Shown here: positions 1 through 9,200 of the stretch, piece by piece
Position numbering within the stretch: position 1 is the stretch's first letter
Layout of the letters: every line of letters starts with the position of its first letter
NCBI GenBank assembly: GCA_018223035.1
Contig: JAAEZD010000012.1
Location: 104,855-168,854, forward strand
Length of the DNA stretch: 64,000 nt
Direction of reading: 5' to 3'
From: Heliomarina sp018223035
GTDB taxonomy: Bacteria; Pseudomonadota; Alphaproteobacteria; Rhodobacterales; Rhodobacteraceae
The notes under the pieces: generated by a model
Told to the model about the DNA's origin: nothing
Database searches by the model: none
Seen by the model: the letters and a program-made list of their open reading frames with translations, nothing else
Made by a program: the position numbers and the translations under genes

Positions 1-231
1 GAAAACAAGGCGAATTGCGCCGATTGATCCAGCCCTATCCGGCGAATTTCCGCCCAGCGTTCTTGGCGAATGTGGCAGACCGGCCCGTCCCCGCCCTGCG
101 GCCACAGGGCGCAAAGGTTGACACGAATTAGGCATGTACTTTCCCAATCCAGAGCGTTAGGGAGGCTCTTCTTCGGCGCGCCGAAACCCTATCGGGCGCG
201 CCCGCCACCTCTTTCACGAAACGACACTTCC

Positions 232-2322
232 ATGATCCAGACGATTGCCGATGCGTTGGCCGAACGCGGCTATGACACCCTCACCTCGGTTCAAGAGGCC
301 GTCACCGCCCCCGAATTGCAGGACCGCGACCTGCTGGTTTCGGCGCAGACCGGATCGGGCAAGACCGTCGGGTTCGGCCTTGCCATCGCGCGGACGCTGA
401 TGGGCGATGCCGAAACGCTTGGCCCCGCCGCCGCGCCGCTGGCGCTGATCGTCGCGCCGACCCGCGAACTGGCGCTGCAGGTGATGCGCGAACTCGGCTG
501 GCTGTACGCCAAGGTCGGGGCGCGGGTTGTGTCCTGCGTCGGCGGCATGGACATGCGCGATGAGCGCCGCGCGCTGGAACGCGGTGCGCATATCGTTGTC
601 GGCACGCCGGGCCGTCTGCGCGACCATATCCAGCGCGGCTCTTTCGACATGTCCGCCCTGCGCGCCATCGTTCTGGACGAAGCGGACGAGATGCTTGATC
701 TCGGCTTCCGCGAAGATCTCGAATTCATGCTGGCCGAAGCGCCAGAAGACCGCCGCACCCTGCTGTTCTCGGCGACCGTTTCGCCAATGATCGCCAAGCT
801 GGCCGAGCAGTACCAGCGCGATGCCGAACGTGTCAGCACCATAAGCAGTGCCAGCCAGCACGCCGACATCACGTATCAGGCGCTGCGCGTGGCGCAGAAC
901 GACGCGGAAAACGCGATCATCAACGTGTTGCGGTATCACGATGCCCAGAACGCGCTGGTCTTTGCCAACACCCGCGCGGCGGTGAACCGCCTTGCCGCCC
1001 GTTTCGCCAACCGGGGCTTCTCGGTGGTGAGCCTTTCGGGCGAACTCAGCCAGGCCGAACGCACCCATGCGCTTCAGGCGATGCGCGACGGGCGCGCCCG
1101 CGTCTGCGTGGCCACCGACGTGGCCGCACGCGGCATCGACCTGCCCAATCTCGAACTGGTCATCCATGCCGACCTGCCCTCGAACACCGAGGCGCTGCTG
1201 CACCGCTCGGGCCGTACGGGCCGCGCCGGTCGCAAGGGGATCTCGGCGCTGATCGTCACGCCCAAGATCGTCAAGAAAGCCGAACGTCTTCTGAAATTCG
1301 CCAAGATCCAGGCCGAATGGACAGTACCGCCTTCGGCGGATGACATTCGCCGCAGCGACGAGGAACGCCTGCTGGCGGATCCGGTCTGGAGCGACGAAAA
1401 CACCGCCTTTGAACAGGAATTCGCGGCAAAACTGTTGGCCCTGCACGCGCCGGAGAAAATCGCCGCCGCCTATTTCCGTCTGTACCAGACACGCCAGTCC
1501 GCGCCCGAGGATCTGTCGCCGCCCGATGCCGCCCCGCCCCCGCGCGAACGCAAGCCCTTTGGTCCGAGCACATGGATCAGCCTGTCCGTCGGCCGCGACG
1601 ACCGGGCCGAGGCGCGCTGGCTTCTACCGCTGCTGCTGCGGGCGGGCGATCTGCAAAAAGACGACATCGGCGCGATCCGCGTTCAACAGAACGAAACGCT
1701 GGTCGAACTGACCGAAACCAGCGCCGCGCCCTTTATCGAGCGCATCGGCGAAGGCGGCGAGCTTGAGGCAGGCGTCAAGATGCGCCGCGCCGATGGTCCG
1801 CCCCCGGCGCAGGGCAAACCCGGCAATGACCGCACGCCGCAACGCAAGGGTCCGCCGGACAAGCCGCGCCGCAGCTTTGACAAGGCCCCGAGAGATCGTG
1901 CCCCGGCCGAAGAAAAGCCGATCAACCACACGATTTCGAAACCCTCCAAGCGCAAGCCCGATGCCGACCGGCACGACGCGCCGGCAGGCAGGCCGGATAA
2001 CAAGCACAAGGGCAAACCAGCCGGAAAGCCCGGTGGCAAGCCCGGCGGAAAATCCGGTGGCAAGCCCGGATTCGGGAAACCGGCAGGCAAACCCGGCGGC
2101 AAGTTCACCGCCCGCCCTGCGCGCGACAAGGCCGATCAGGGCGATGGCAAGAGCGCCGAGCGCAAACCGCGCTTTGATGCCTCGGATACCTCGAAACGCA
2201 TGCCCCGTCCGGATGGCAAACCCGGCCGCGCCCGGCCCGGTGCCGGAAAGCCCGGTGGCTCCAAACCCGGCAAGCGGGCGCGTCCGAACGACAGGGGCAG
2301 CAACCCGCCGCGCCGGCCCTGA
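232..2322 (+). CDS. DEAD-box ATP-dependent RNA helicase, DbpA-like, with Lys/Pro/Gly-rich tail
   Basis: RNA-dependent ATPase that unwinds RNA duplexes, probably in ribosome assembly or RNA decay. In sequence: a Q motif near residues 5-20, Walker A AQTGSGKT (about 38-45), the DEAD box in VLDEADEMLD (about 146-155), SAT near 180 and HRSGRTGRAGRKG near 324. Residues of about 444-515 resemble the DbpA-type RNA-binding domain, which in DbpA recognises 23S rRNA. The last ~180 residues are basic and low-complexity, with KPGGK-type repeats. I chose ATG 232 (696 aa) because the helicase core begins right after it; an in-frame ATG at 70 would add 54 residues with no family resemblance. DbpA-like function is inferred from the C-terminal domain; the helicase call itself is certain. 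Confidence 0.93.
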   Translation: MIQTIADALAERGYDTLTSVQEAVTAPELQDRDLLVSAQTGSGKTVGFGLAIARTLMGDAETLGPAAAPLALIVAPTRELALQVMRELGWLYAKVGARVVSCVGGMDMRDERRALERGAHIVVGTPGRLRDHIQRGSFDMSALRAIVLDEADEMLDLGFREDLEFMLAEAPEDRRTLLFSATVSPMIAKLAEQYQRDAERVSTISSASQHADITYQALRVAQNDAENAIINVLRYHDAQNALVFANTRAAVNRLAARFANRGFSVVSLSGELSQAERTHALQAMRDGRARVCVATDVAARGIDLPNLELVIHADLPSNTEALLHRSGRTGRAGRKGISALIVTPKIVKKAERLLKFAKIQAEWTVPPSADDIRRSDEERLLADPVWSDENTAFEQEFAAKLLALHAPEKIAAAYFRLYQTRQSAPEDLSPPDAAPPPRERKPFGPSTWISLSVGRDDRAEARWLLPLLLRAGDLQKDDIGAIRVQQNETLVELTETSAAPFIERIGEGGELEAGVKMRRADGPPPAQGKPGNDRTPQRKGPPDKPRRSFDKAPRDRAPAEEKPINHTISKPSKRKPDADRHDAPAGRPDNKHKGKPAGKPGGKPGGKSGGKPGFGKPAGKPGGKFTARPARDKADQGDGKSAERKPRFDASDTSKRMPRPDGKPGRARPGAGKPGGSKPGKRARPNDRGSNPPRRP
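2005..2105 (+). repeat. Tandem GGCAAGCCCGG-like coding repeat in the helicase tail
   Basis: About eight imperfect 12-base units of the type GGCAAACCCGGC encode the repeated tetrapeptide Gly-Lys-Pro-Gly/Ala. This is a slippage-prone, intrinsically disordered RNA-binding tail; unit number is likely to vary between strains. Confidence 0.75.
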
Positions 2323-2368
2323 CCGGACGGGCCGCATACGGCCGGGAACCAGTCGCGCCCATAACAAG

Positions 2369-2396
2369 TTGACTCTCCGTTACAAAGGAGAGTCAA
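2369..2396 (+). promoter_or_regulatory. 10-bp hairpin that covers the ribosome-binding site of the 22-residue microprotein
   Basis: Arms TTGACTCTCC (2369-2378) and GGAGAGTCAA (2387-2396) are perfectly complementary around an 8-base loop. The Shine-Dalgarno GGAG (2387-2390), 7 bases before the ATG at 2398, lies wholly inside the stem. This would keep translation off unless the stem is melted or bound. The first arm also begins with a TTGACT that could be a -35 element, so a DNA operator is an alternative. Confidence 0.6.
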
Positions 2397-2397
2397 A

Positions 2398-2466
2398 ATG
2401 CATAACATCATTTATCTGGTTGGTCTCGTGGTCGTCGTTCTGGCAATTGTCGGCTTTGTATTCTGA
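2398..2466 (+). CDS. 22-residue single-pass membrane microprotein
   Basis: The frame from ATG 2398 to TGA 2464-2466 encodes a very short peptide starting MHNIIYLVGLVV and ending VGFVF, so nearly all of it is one hydrophobic helix. A strong AAAGGAG sits 7 bases upstream. No domain can be assigned. Similar tiny hydrophobic proteins are known in alphaproteobacteria and are usually unannotated. The frame is supported by its ideal spacing to the SD, its composition and the structured leader directly before it. It stands between the helicase and yihY, 54 bases before the latter, and could be co-transcribed with it. It probably sits in the inner membrane; a role as a small regulator of a membrane complex is only a guess. 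Confidence 0.6.
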   Translation: MHNIIYLVGLVVVVLAIVGFVF

Positions 2467-2520
2467 TCAGCGCCAATCCGTACGGGCAACGCTCGGACCG
2501 CTGGCTAGCAAGGAGATGAT

Positions 2521-3459
2521 ATGTCCCATCCGTCAAATGCAGGCTTTCCTATCCGTCTGAGTTTCAAGGAGTGGAAAAGCCTTGGATGGCGGGTGAAAGA
2601 CGCAATCATTGACGAGCGGATTGGACTCGTGGCGGCTGGGGTCGCCTTCTACGCCCTTCTTGCCCTGTTTCCCGCGATCACAGCGATGATGGCAATAAGC
2701 GGTTTAGTTGTCGACCCGAACGAGATCGTATCTCAGATTGACGAGCTGCAGGGTATTATGCCCGACCAAGCCGTGGAAATCATCACTGATCAGGCGACTG
2801 CTGTTGCGGGAACTCGGCAAGGCGGCCTCGGCCTGACCGCAATACTCGGCATACTGCTCGCGATTTACTCCGCATCGCGCGGTACGGCCAGTCTCATCCA
2901 GGGGATGAATGTCGCGTACAATGAGCGCGAGAAGCGAGGTTTTATCGCTCTGACCTTGACCACCTTGATTCTGACGCTTTTCGTTATTGTCGGAGTGCTT
3001 CTGGGCTTGCTTGCGAGTACGGCTATACCCGCTCTCCTGTCCTTCATGGACTTTGGCCCGGGCTGGTCATTCCTGATATCCATGCTGACGCTCGTTGCGG
3101 TGTTCTTCATGACGATTTTCGGGCTGTCCCTGCTCTATCGTTTCGGACCGTCCCGACGTCGCCCTGAATGGTCATGGGCTTCTGTCGGTGCAGTTGTAGG
3201 GTGTTCCCTGTGGATCATTGCGTCGGCCGGGTTCGCTTTCTACGTCAGCAATTTTGGTTCTTACAACGAAAGCTTCGGCGCATTGGGCGGCATTGTGGTA
3301 CTGCTGATGTGGCTCTGGATTTCAGCGTTCATCGTGCTGCTCGGGGCCGAACTGAACGCCGAGATCGAAACCGTCCGGGAGCAGAAACAGGCCGACGCCA
3401 CGGAACCGGAACCCGAAGGGTCCCCAGCGCGTAAGGTCACCACAGGTGAGACGGCCTGA
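2521..3459 (+). CDS. YihY/BrkB-family inner-membrane protein
   Basis: A 312-residue polytopic membrane protein of the YihY/UPF0761 (BrkB) family, with about six predicted transmembrane segments. The signature region GVAFYALLALFPAITAMMAI (about residues 41-60) is typical. The C-terminus is a charged Glu/Lys-rich cytoplasmic tail after the last helix (about residue 285). The family was once called ribonuclease BN in error; its real function is unknown, and suggestions include transport or virulence-related roles. The start at 2521 is supported by AAGGAGATGAT immediately upstream. It is followed after 44 bases by an AI-2E permease on the same strand, so the two may be co-transcribed. Confidence 0.92.
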   Translation: MSHPSNAGFPIRLSFKEWKSLGWRVKDAIIDERIGLVAAGVAFYALLALFPAITAMMAISGLVVDPNEIVSQIDELQGIMPDQAVEIITDQATAVAGTRQGGLGLTAILGILLAIYSASRGTASLIQGMNVAYNEREKRGFIALTLTTLILTLFVIVGVLLGLLASTAIPALLSFMDFGPGWSFLISMLTLVAVFFMTIFGLSLLYRFGPSRRRPEWSWASVGAVVGCSLWIIASAGFAFYVSNFGSYNESFGALGGIVVLLMWLWISAFIVLLGAELNAEIETVREQKQADATEPEPEGSPARKVTTGETA

Positions 3460-3503
3460 ACCGATCCCCGGACCGGGAGACATAGCCAAACGGAAGGCAC
3501 TAA

Positions 3504-4661
3504 ATGGAAAGCAAGCCACCGAGCCAGCCTTCCCCCGAGTTTCAGGGACCAGTGCGTCCCTCAACTCATGGTTTGAAATGGCCCGTCAGGGGCATTTTCC
3601 TCATACTGCTTCTGCACACGCTGGTCTGGGCCAGCGATTTCCTCATCCCCGTCACCGCAGCCTTTCTTGGCTATCTGGTTCTGAACCGACCCCGCCGCCT
3701 GCTTGCGCGGATCGGTGTTCCCTCTCCCATTTCAGCCGCGCTTTTTACCGGGCTGATGGGGGTCGGCCTGGCCGTGGTGGCGTTCCAGCTCAGCACGCCC
3801 GCTGCCGAGATGATGCGCGATCTGCCGGAGATGGTGAAACAGATCAACGAAAAGGTTAACGCCACGGGCGGACCGATCGAAGCGCTGAACGAGGCAACCA
3901 AGGCTGCGAAGGATATCGTCGACGAGGACGAGGAAAAGCCGGTGGAGGTCACCGTCGTCTCCGACGCTGGTGTTGTTGGCACAATCATGAGCATGGCACC
4001 GTCCTTCGCCAGTCAGGTGCTGATGGCGCTGATCCTGCTGTTCTTTCTTGTCGCCTCTGGCGATCTCTTTCTGACGAAGACGGTGCAAAGCCTTCGTCGC
4101 TTTCGCGACAAGCGAAAGGCCGTTGCCGTGCTCCATACGATCGAAGACCGGCTTGGACATTACCTCGGGGGTATCGCGTTGATAAACGCCGGGCTTGGCG
4201 TCTCCATCGGCATCGCCATGATGCTGTGGAACATGCCCGGCGCGATCCTTTTCGGGCTGATGGGGTTCGCGCTGAACTTCGTACCTTACCTTGGCGGTCT
4301 GCTCGGCGCCTGTATCGCCGCCGCGGTCGCATTCATAAGCCTTGATGGACTCTGGCCCACGGCGGGCGTATTCATCACCTACATCCTTCTGACCTCGATC
4401 GAGGGCCAGTTCGTGACGCCAATGGTGATCTCGCGCCGGATGCGGCTCAACACCACCGTCGTGTTCCTTACGGTGGCCTTTTTCGCGTGGATCTGGTCGG
4501 TGATTGGCATGATCGTGGCCCTGCCGGTTCTGATCGTGATAAAGATCGCCTGCGACGAAATGGAAAACATGCAGACGCTCGCGCGTTTCCTGGGTGATTT
4601 CGACTCCGAACCCGTGCATGACGAAAGCGAAAAGCAACCGCGTGAATCCACACCGACCTGA
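3504..4661 (+). CDS. AI-2E family transporter (PerM/TqsA-like permease)
   Basis: A 385-residue membrane protein of the AI-2E/PerM superfamily. It has two N-terminal helices (from about residue 30), a soluble segment rich in acidic residues near 110-150 (DEDEEKPVE), and a C-terminal bundle with the family signature EGQFVTPMVISRRM followed by LNTTVVF. Members export small molecules (AI-2 in TqsA) or act as Na+/H+ antiporters; the substrate cannot be read from the sequence. It overlaps nothing and ends 44 bases before the transglutaminase start, all on the plus strand. The soluble insertion between helices 3 and 4 is usual for the family. Confidence 0.9.
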   Translation: MESKPPSQPSPEFQGPVRPSTHGLKWPVRGIFLILLLHTLVWASDFLIPVTAAFLGYLVLNRPRRLLARIGVPSPISAALFTGLMGVGLAVVAFQLSTPAAEMMRDLPEMVKQINEKVNATGGPIEALNEATKAAKDIVDEDEEKPVEVTVVSDAGVVGTIMSMAPSFASQVLMALILLFFLVASGDLFLTKTVQSLRRFRDKRKAVAVLHTIEDRLGHYLGGIALINAGLGVSIGIAMMLWNMPGAILFGLMGFALNFVPYLGGLLGACIAAAVAFISLDGLWPTAGVFITYILLTSIEGQFVTPMVISRRMRLNTTVVFLTVAFFAWIWSVIGMIVALPVLIVIKIACDEMENMQTLARFLGDFDSEPVHDESEKQPRESTPT

Positions 4662-4704
4662 CGCCTCGTGGTGTCCGTTCACTTCAGCCCCGACAGGAGC
4701 ATCC

Positions 4705-5523
4705 ATGTCACCCACCTCAGAGCATTCCGATACGTCGAGCGACGCCAGCGGTCCCGCCCGACGGCTATCGGTGAGTGTGGACCTCGCATATGACGTGGCA
4801 CAGGCAGCGGATATCTTGTTGCAAATCGGCATCGGCGATTTCGACCGCCAGACGATGATTGATCATGCCTATTACTCCGACACGCAGCTTACGATCCGAG
4901 ACGCGCCGTCGAACCTTGTCTGGGCGCATGTGGCGCAAAACTTTTCCTGCCGCTATACGGCACTGATCGATGTGACACGGCCCAATACCGATATACGGGC
5001 TTTTCCAACCATGTTGCTGCGCAATCTGCCCGAGGAAGTGATGCCCTACCTCGTACCGTCCCGCTATTGCCCGTCAGATCTTTTCCAGAAATTCGCCGAG
5101 GACAATTTCGGGGCGAGCAGTGGCGGTCAGCGCGTTCTCGATATCCTGGACTGGGTGCGCAATAACCTGACCTACGTTATCGGCACCAGCGATGCACAGA
5201 CCACCGCGCTGGAGACTTTTGTCGCCCGGCAGGGGGTCTGCCGTGATTTTGCCCATCTTGTCATCACGCTGGTGCGGGCCTCAACGATTCCCGCACGCAT
5301 GGTATCGGGCTATGGACTGGGTGTTAAACCGCAGGATTTTCACGCGCTGGCAGAAGTTTACCTTGGCGGCGCATGGCATCTGATCGACGCCACCGGCATG
5401 ACCGAGCCGAACGGAATTGCCAAGATATCGGTGGGCCGCGACGCGGCAGACATCGCCTTCATGACGATCTACGGCGGTGCTGCAAGCCTGGTGAACCAAT
5501 CGGTACTGGTGACCGAGGTATAG
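4705..5523 (+). CDS. Transglutaminase-like cysteine peptidase-fold protein
   Basis: A 272-residue cytosolic protein with a bacterial transglutaminase N-terminal region (residues about 20-110) and a transglutaminase-like core. The catalytic triad is visible: Cys in RQGVCRDFAH, His in PQDFHALAEVYL and Asp in WHLIDATGM. Members act as cysteine proteases or amidases; substrates are unknown and no signal peptide is present. I used ATG 4705 because an ACAGGAG Shine-Dalgarno lies 5 bases upstream; an upstream in-frame ATG at 4594 lies inside the preceding gene. The neighbouring YihY and AI-2E genes do not reveal its partner. Confidence 0.88.
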   Translation: MSPTSEHSDTSSDASGPARRLSVSVDLAYDVAQAADILLQIGIGDFDRQTMIDHAYYSDTQLTIRDAPSNLVWAHVAQNFSCRYTALIDVTRPNTDIRAFPTMLLRNLPEEVMPYLVPSRYCPSDLFQKFAEDNFGASSGGQRVLDILDWVRNNLTYVIGTSDAQTTALETFVARQGVCRDFAHLVITLVRASTIPARMVSGYGLGVKPQDFHALAEVYLGGAWHLIDATGMTEPNGIAKISVGRDAADIAFMTIYGGAASLVNQSVLVTEV

Positions 5524-5613
5524 GACCAAAAAGCAGGAACGTACAAAAAATATCTTTTCTGCCGTTTACGAATCCTCGACAAGCTCTAGTTTCCCACGGA
5601 TTGGGTTGAGATG

Positions 5614-5630
5614 ACCTGCGCTTCGCAGGT
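5614..5630 (+). other. Small hairpin in the transglutaminase-LOV intergenic region
   Basis: ACCTGCG (5614-5620) and CGCAGGT (5624-5630) form a perfect 7-bp stem with a 3-base loop. No T-tract follows, so it is a poor intrinsic terminator; it lies 70 bases before the LOV start and may be part of that gene's leader. Confidence 0.4.
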
Positions 5631-5700
5631 AGTGTAACCTATTGCGAATGAAATCAGATGCCTCAACCGTCAGGCACCCAGAGCGGGAAAACCAGTACGA

Positions 5701-6249
5701 ATGACCTCCGATATCTCTGAGCTTCCCAAGAGCCTGAGCGAATACTTTGAAAAGTCCCGCGTAGCACTCGCCCTGTCCCGGCAGAATGACGATGTCCCGC
5801 TTGTATTGGTGAACAAGGCGTTCTGCGACCTGACCGGTTACGAACCGGATGATGTCATCGGCAAGAACTGCCGTCTTCTTCAGGGTCCCGACACCAAAGC
5901 CAGCTCTATCGACGCGTTGCATGAATTCGTTCACGACGACAGCATCGACGGCGGCAGATTCCCGATCCTCAATTACCGCAAGGACGGCTCGACCTTTCAC
6001 AATTTCGTGTTCATGAGCCGGCTGCGTGACCGCCGCGGCCAGACCCAGTTCATCCTCGCCTCGCAGTTCAATCTGGGATCGGCGATGATGCGAGCGGAAA
6101 TCGAAAGAAACGACCGGAGTCTGCGCAAGAGCATTACCGATGTGGAATCCGTGGGCCGCGACTTTGGCCTTGCAATGATGGGCTCTGCTGAAATCCTCGC
6201 GGATTCTATTGCCACGGTTGCAAAACTTTCGCTGAACGAAGAAAACTAA
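5701..6249 (+). CDS. Short LOV-domain (PAS) blue-light photoreceptor
   Basis: A 182-residue protein with one LOV domain (about residues 20-120) and a helical C-terminal extension, without an output domain. The photoactive motif GKNCRLLQ carries the adduct-forming Cys57. The flavin-contacting asparagines in NYRKDG and FHN, and a late Gln in ASQFNL, are also present, so FMN binding and photocycling are likely. It resembles the short LOV proteins of Roseobacters and pseudomonads that signal by changing dimer contacts. It starts the LOV - CheB/CheR/HWE kinase - receiver series, 35 bases before the kinase, so it is the presumed light input to that kinase. The C-terminal helix is the likely interaction surface. 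Light sensing is a family inference. Confidence 0.9.
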   Translation: MTSDISELPKSLSEYFEKSRVALALSRQNDDVPLVLVNKAFCDLTGYEPDDVIGKNCRLLQGPDTKASSIDALHEFVHDDSIDGGRFPILNYRKDGSTFHNFVFMSRLRDRRGQTQFILASQFNLGSAMMRAEIERNDRSLRKSITDVESVGRDFGLAMMGSAEILADSIATVAKLSLNEEN

Positions 6250-6284
6250 TAAGAAACCAAAGTTGAACAAGAGACCCGCTGAGA

Positions 6285-9200
6285 ATGAGTGACCCAGTCG
6301 ACGAGGATGATCGTCGCCTTTGTATCGTCGGAATCGGGGCATCTGCGGGCGGGCTTGAAGCAATCCGCGAGATGCTGGCATCCGCCAATCCTGAAACCAA
6401 CCTCGCATATGTCGTGATCCAGCATCTCGACCCTAACCACGAAAGCCTCCTGGCCGAGCTTCTCGGCCGGCAGACGGCGCTTGACGCGCAACAGGTATCT
6501 GGCGGTGAAAAGGTAGAGGCTGGCAAGGTCTATATCATTCCGCCGGGGCACGGGCTTTCGATCCATGAGGGCGTGCTGGAGCTGACGGAATTCGCCCAGC
6601 CGCGCGGGCTGCGCCGTCCGATAGACGACTTTTTCGAAAGCCTCGCGCTGGATCAGGGGCGCTATGCAGCCTGCGTGATCCTGTCCGGCACCGGCGCCGA
6701 CGGCAGTTCGGGCCTGCGCGCAATCAAGGAACACGGCGGGCTGTGCATTGCCCAGACGCCGGAAACGGCCCGCTATGACGGCATGCCCAACGCGGCCAAG
6801 GCGACACGCATGGTAGATTTCGTGCGCCGTCCCGATCAGATCGTCGATACGATCACGCAGTTCTATGCTCACAAATCGCTGGCGCAGGGCGACCCTGTCC
6901 TGTCGCGCACGGTGGCGGAATGTATCAGCGATATCTGCGATCAGCTCTACAAGGTCGTCGGCCACGATTTCACCGATTACAAGCCCTCAACCCTTGTGCG
7001 CCGGATCGAACGGCGCATCCAGGTACTCAACCTTAAGGATGGCAACGAATATCTCGAACGCCTGAAAACGGATCAGGAAGAATGTGAGACGTTGTTCCGC
7101 GAACTCCTGATCAACGTCACCCGCTTTTTCCGCGATAGCGAACATTTCGAAGTCCTGAGAAACGAGGTGATTGAACCTCTGGTCCGCGACAACAAGGGCG
7201 AGGAAATCCGCGTCTGGGTGCCCGGCTGTTCCAGCGGCGAGGAAGCCTATTCCATCGCGATGCTGTTCTCCGAGGAAGTCCGGCTCCAGCAAAAGTCCAT
7301 CTCGATCCAGATTTTCGCCACCGACATTGACGAACAGATGCTGACAATTGCGCGGCAGGGACTTTACCCAATCGCTGCACTTGCGGATATTCCGGAGGAG
7401 ATGCGAGAACTCTACACGATTGCCCGCGAGGGCAAGTTCCAGATCAATTCGCGCATCCGAGACATGATCCGCTTTTCGCTGCACTCGGTTGTGCGCGACC
7501 CACCGCTTTCGAACATCGACCTGCTTTCGTGTCGCAACCTGCTGATCTATTTCGGTGACAAGCTGCAATCCAATGCGTTGCCCGTCTTTCACTACGCGAT
7601 CCGACCCGGCGGCACCCTGTTCCTTGGCCCGTCCGAAACCATCGGCCGGTTCGAATCTGCCTTTGCAACGCTCGATCAGAGCGCACGGCTCTTCCGACGC
7701 AAGGATGGCGATTCCGATTATCCGCTGCATCTGCGTGGCAAGCGTAATTCAGGCTACGATAACCGCGACTCCACGCGCGAAGACCGGGAAGCGACCCGCG
7801 TGACATGGCAACGCGGTCTCGCTGCGGACCGCATCCTGCAGGCCTATGCACCGGCGACCGTGCATGTGACAGCCGCAGGCAAGATACTTGGTTCTACCGG
7901 CCGTCTCAGCAAGTATCTCGCGCTGGAACCGGGTTCGGAATCCGCCCAGCACATCCAGACGCTTGCCCGCCCCGGCCTGCGCGAGGCCGTCTCGGCCCTG
8001 ATCCGGCGCGGCCCGGAACCCGGCAAGCGCATTGTCACCCGCGATCTCAGCTCCCGGTCCGAATTCGGCCAGCAGAAGCTTGACCTGATTGCCGAGGGCC
8101 TGAGCGATGGCACCACGCTGCTGATCTTTCAGGACCGCGAGAAATTCGAAGCGATCGACGATGCCGATATCGAGGAACTGAACCCTTCGGACAGCCATGT
8201 TCAGAGCCTCGAGGAAGACCTGCGCTCGACCCGCGCCCGCCTGCATATCACGGTCGAGGAACTCGAGACCGCGAATGAAGAGCTGAAAAGCTCGAACGAA
8301 GAAATGATGTCGATGAACGAAGAGCTTCAGTCGACAAACGAGGAATTGGCGACCGTCAACGACGAGTTGAAATCAAAAGTCGATCAGCTTTCTGTCGCCA
8401 ATGCCGACCTGCACAACTTCTTTTCCTCTACGGCGCTGCCACTGGTGGTGGTGGACTGCAACCTGCACATCCGCAATTACACCGAGGCGATCCTTGAAAT
8501 TTATCCGTTCCGCCGCGGCGACCGCGGGCGGCCGCTGAACGAAGTCAGCAGCGTTGTTCTGGAAAACGGCGAAATCATTCAGGCCACGACCGACGTGATC
8601 AACGGCGGCGAGGCCAAAACCCTGCACGTCCGCGACATGACCGGCGGCACCACATGGTCATTGCTGGTCACACCCTACAAGGGCTCTGACGATAGTGTCG
8701 ACGGTGCCACTCTGGTGTTCACGAACCTGACGCAGGAACTCCGGCTCGAACAGGCCCTTGCCGAGGAAGGCGACCGTTTGCGGCTTGCGCTCGAAGTCAC
8801 CGAGCTTGGCGTCTGGGAGTTCATACCCGCGACGCAGACGCTGCGCCTTGACGACACCAGCAAAGCCCTGCTGGGCCTGCCTGAAAAATCGCCAGATGAC
8901 CTTCCGCTGGAAGAGGCGGCCAAGTCGCTCGACAAGGAAAATCAGAAGATTTTGTTCGACGCCTTCGAGGATATCTCGCAGCACGACGAACTCGATGTCA
9001 CTGTCACCCTGCAGGAAGCCGAAGGCCAAAGCCGCGAAATCCGGCTATACGGGCGCGCCGACGGACCGCGCCGGGTGTTCCGTTTACTTGGGGTGATCTC
9101 GGATGTCACCGCACAGAACGAAGCGGCACGTATTCGCGAGCTGATGCTGCGCGAGATGAACCATCGCGTGAAGAACATGTTCTCGATCATTTCGGGCATG

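Noticed and set aside
11..22. CGAATTGCGCCG shared with 58367-58378
   Set aside because: A single 12-base match over 64 kb is expected by chance; the contexts differ.
118..123. TTGACA upstream of the helicase as a -35 element
   Set aside because: No acceptable -10 hexamer at 16-18 bases; the promoter remains unlocated.
214..1446. Long minus-strand open frame opposite the helicase
   Set aside because: It is a high-GC antisense shadow of a gene with clear helicase motifs; composition is Arg/Gly-biased and no SD is seen.
5537..5568. GGAAC ... CGTT resembling an EcfG (general stress) promoter
   Set aside because: Spacing is 22 bases; EcfG promoters use 16-17.
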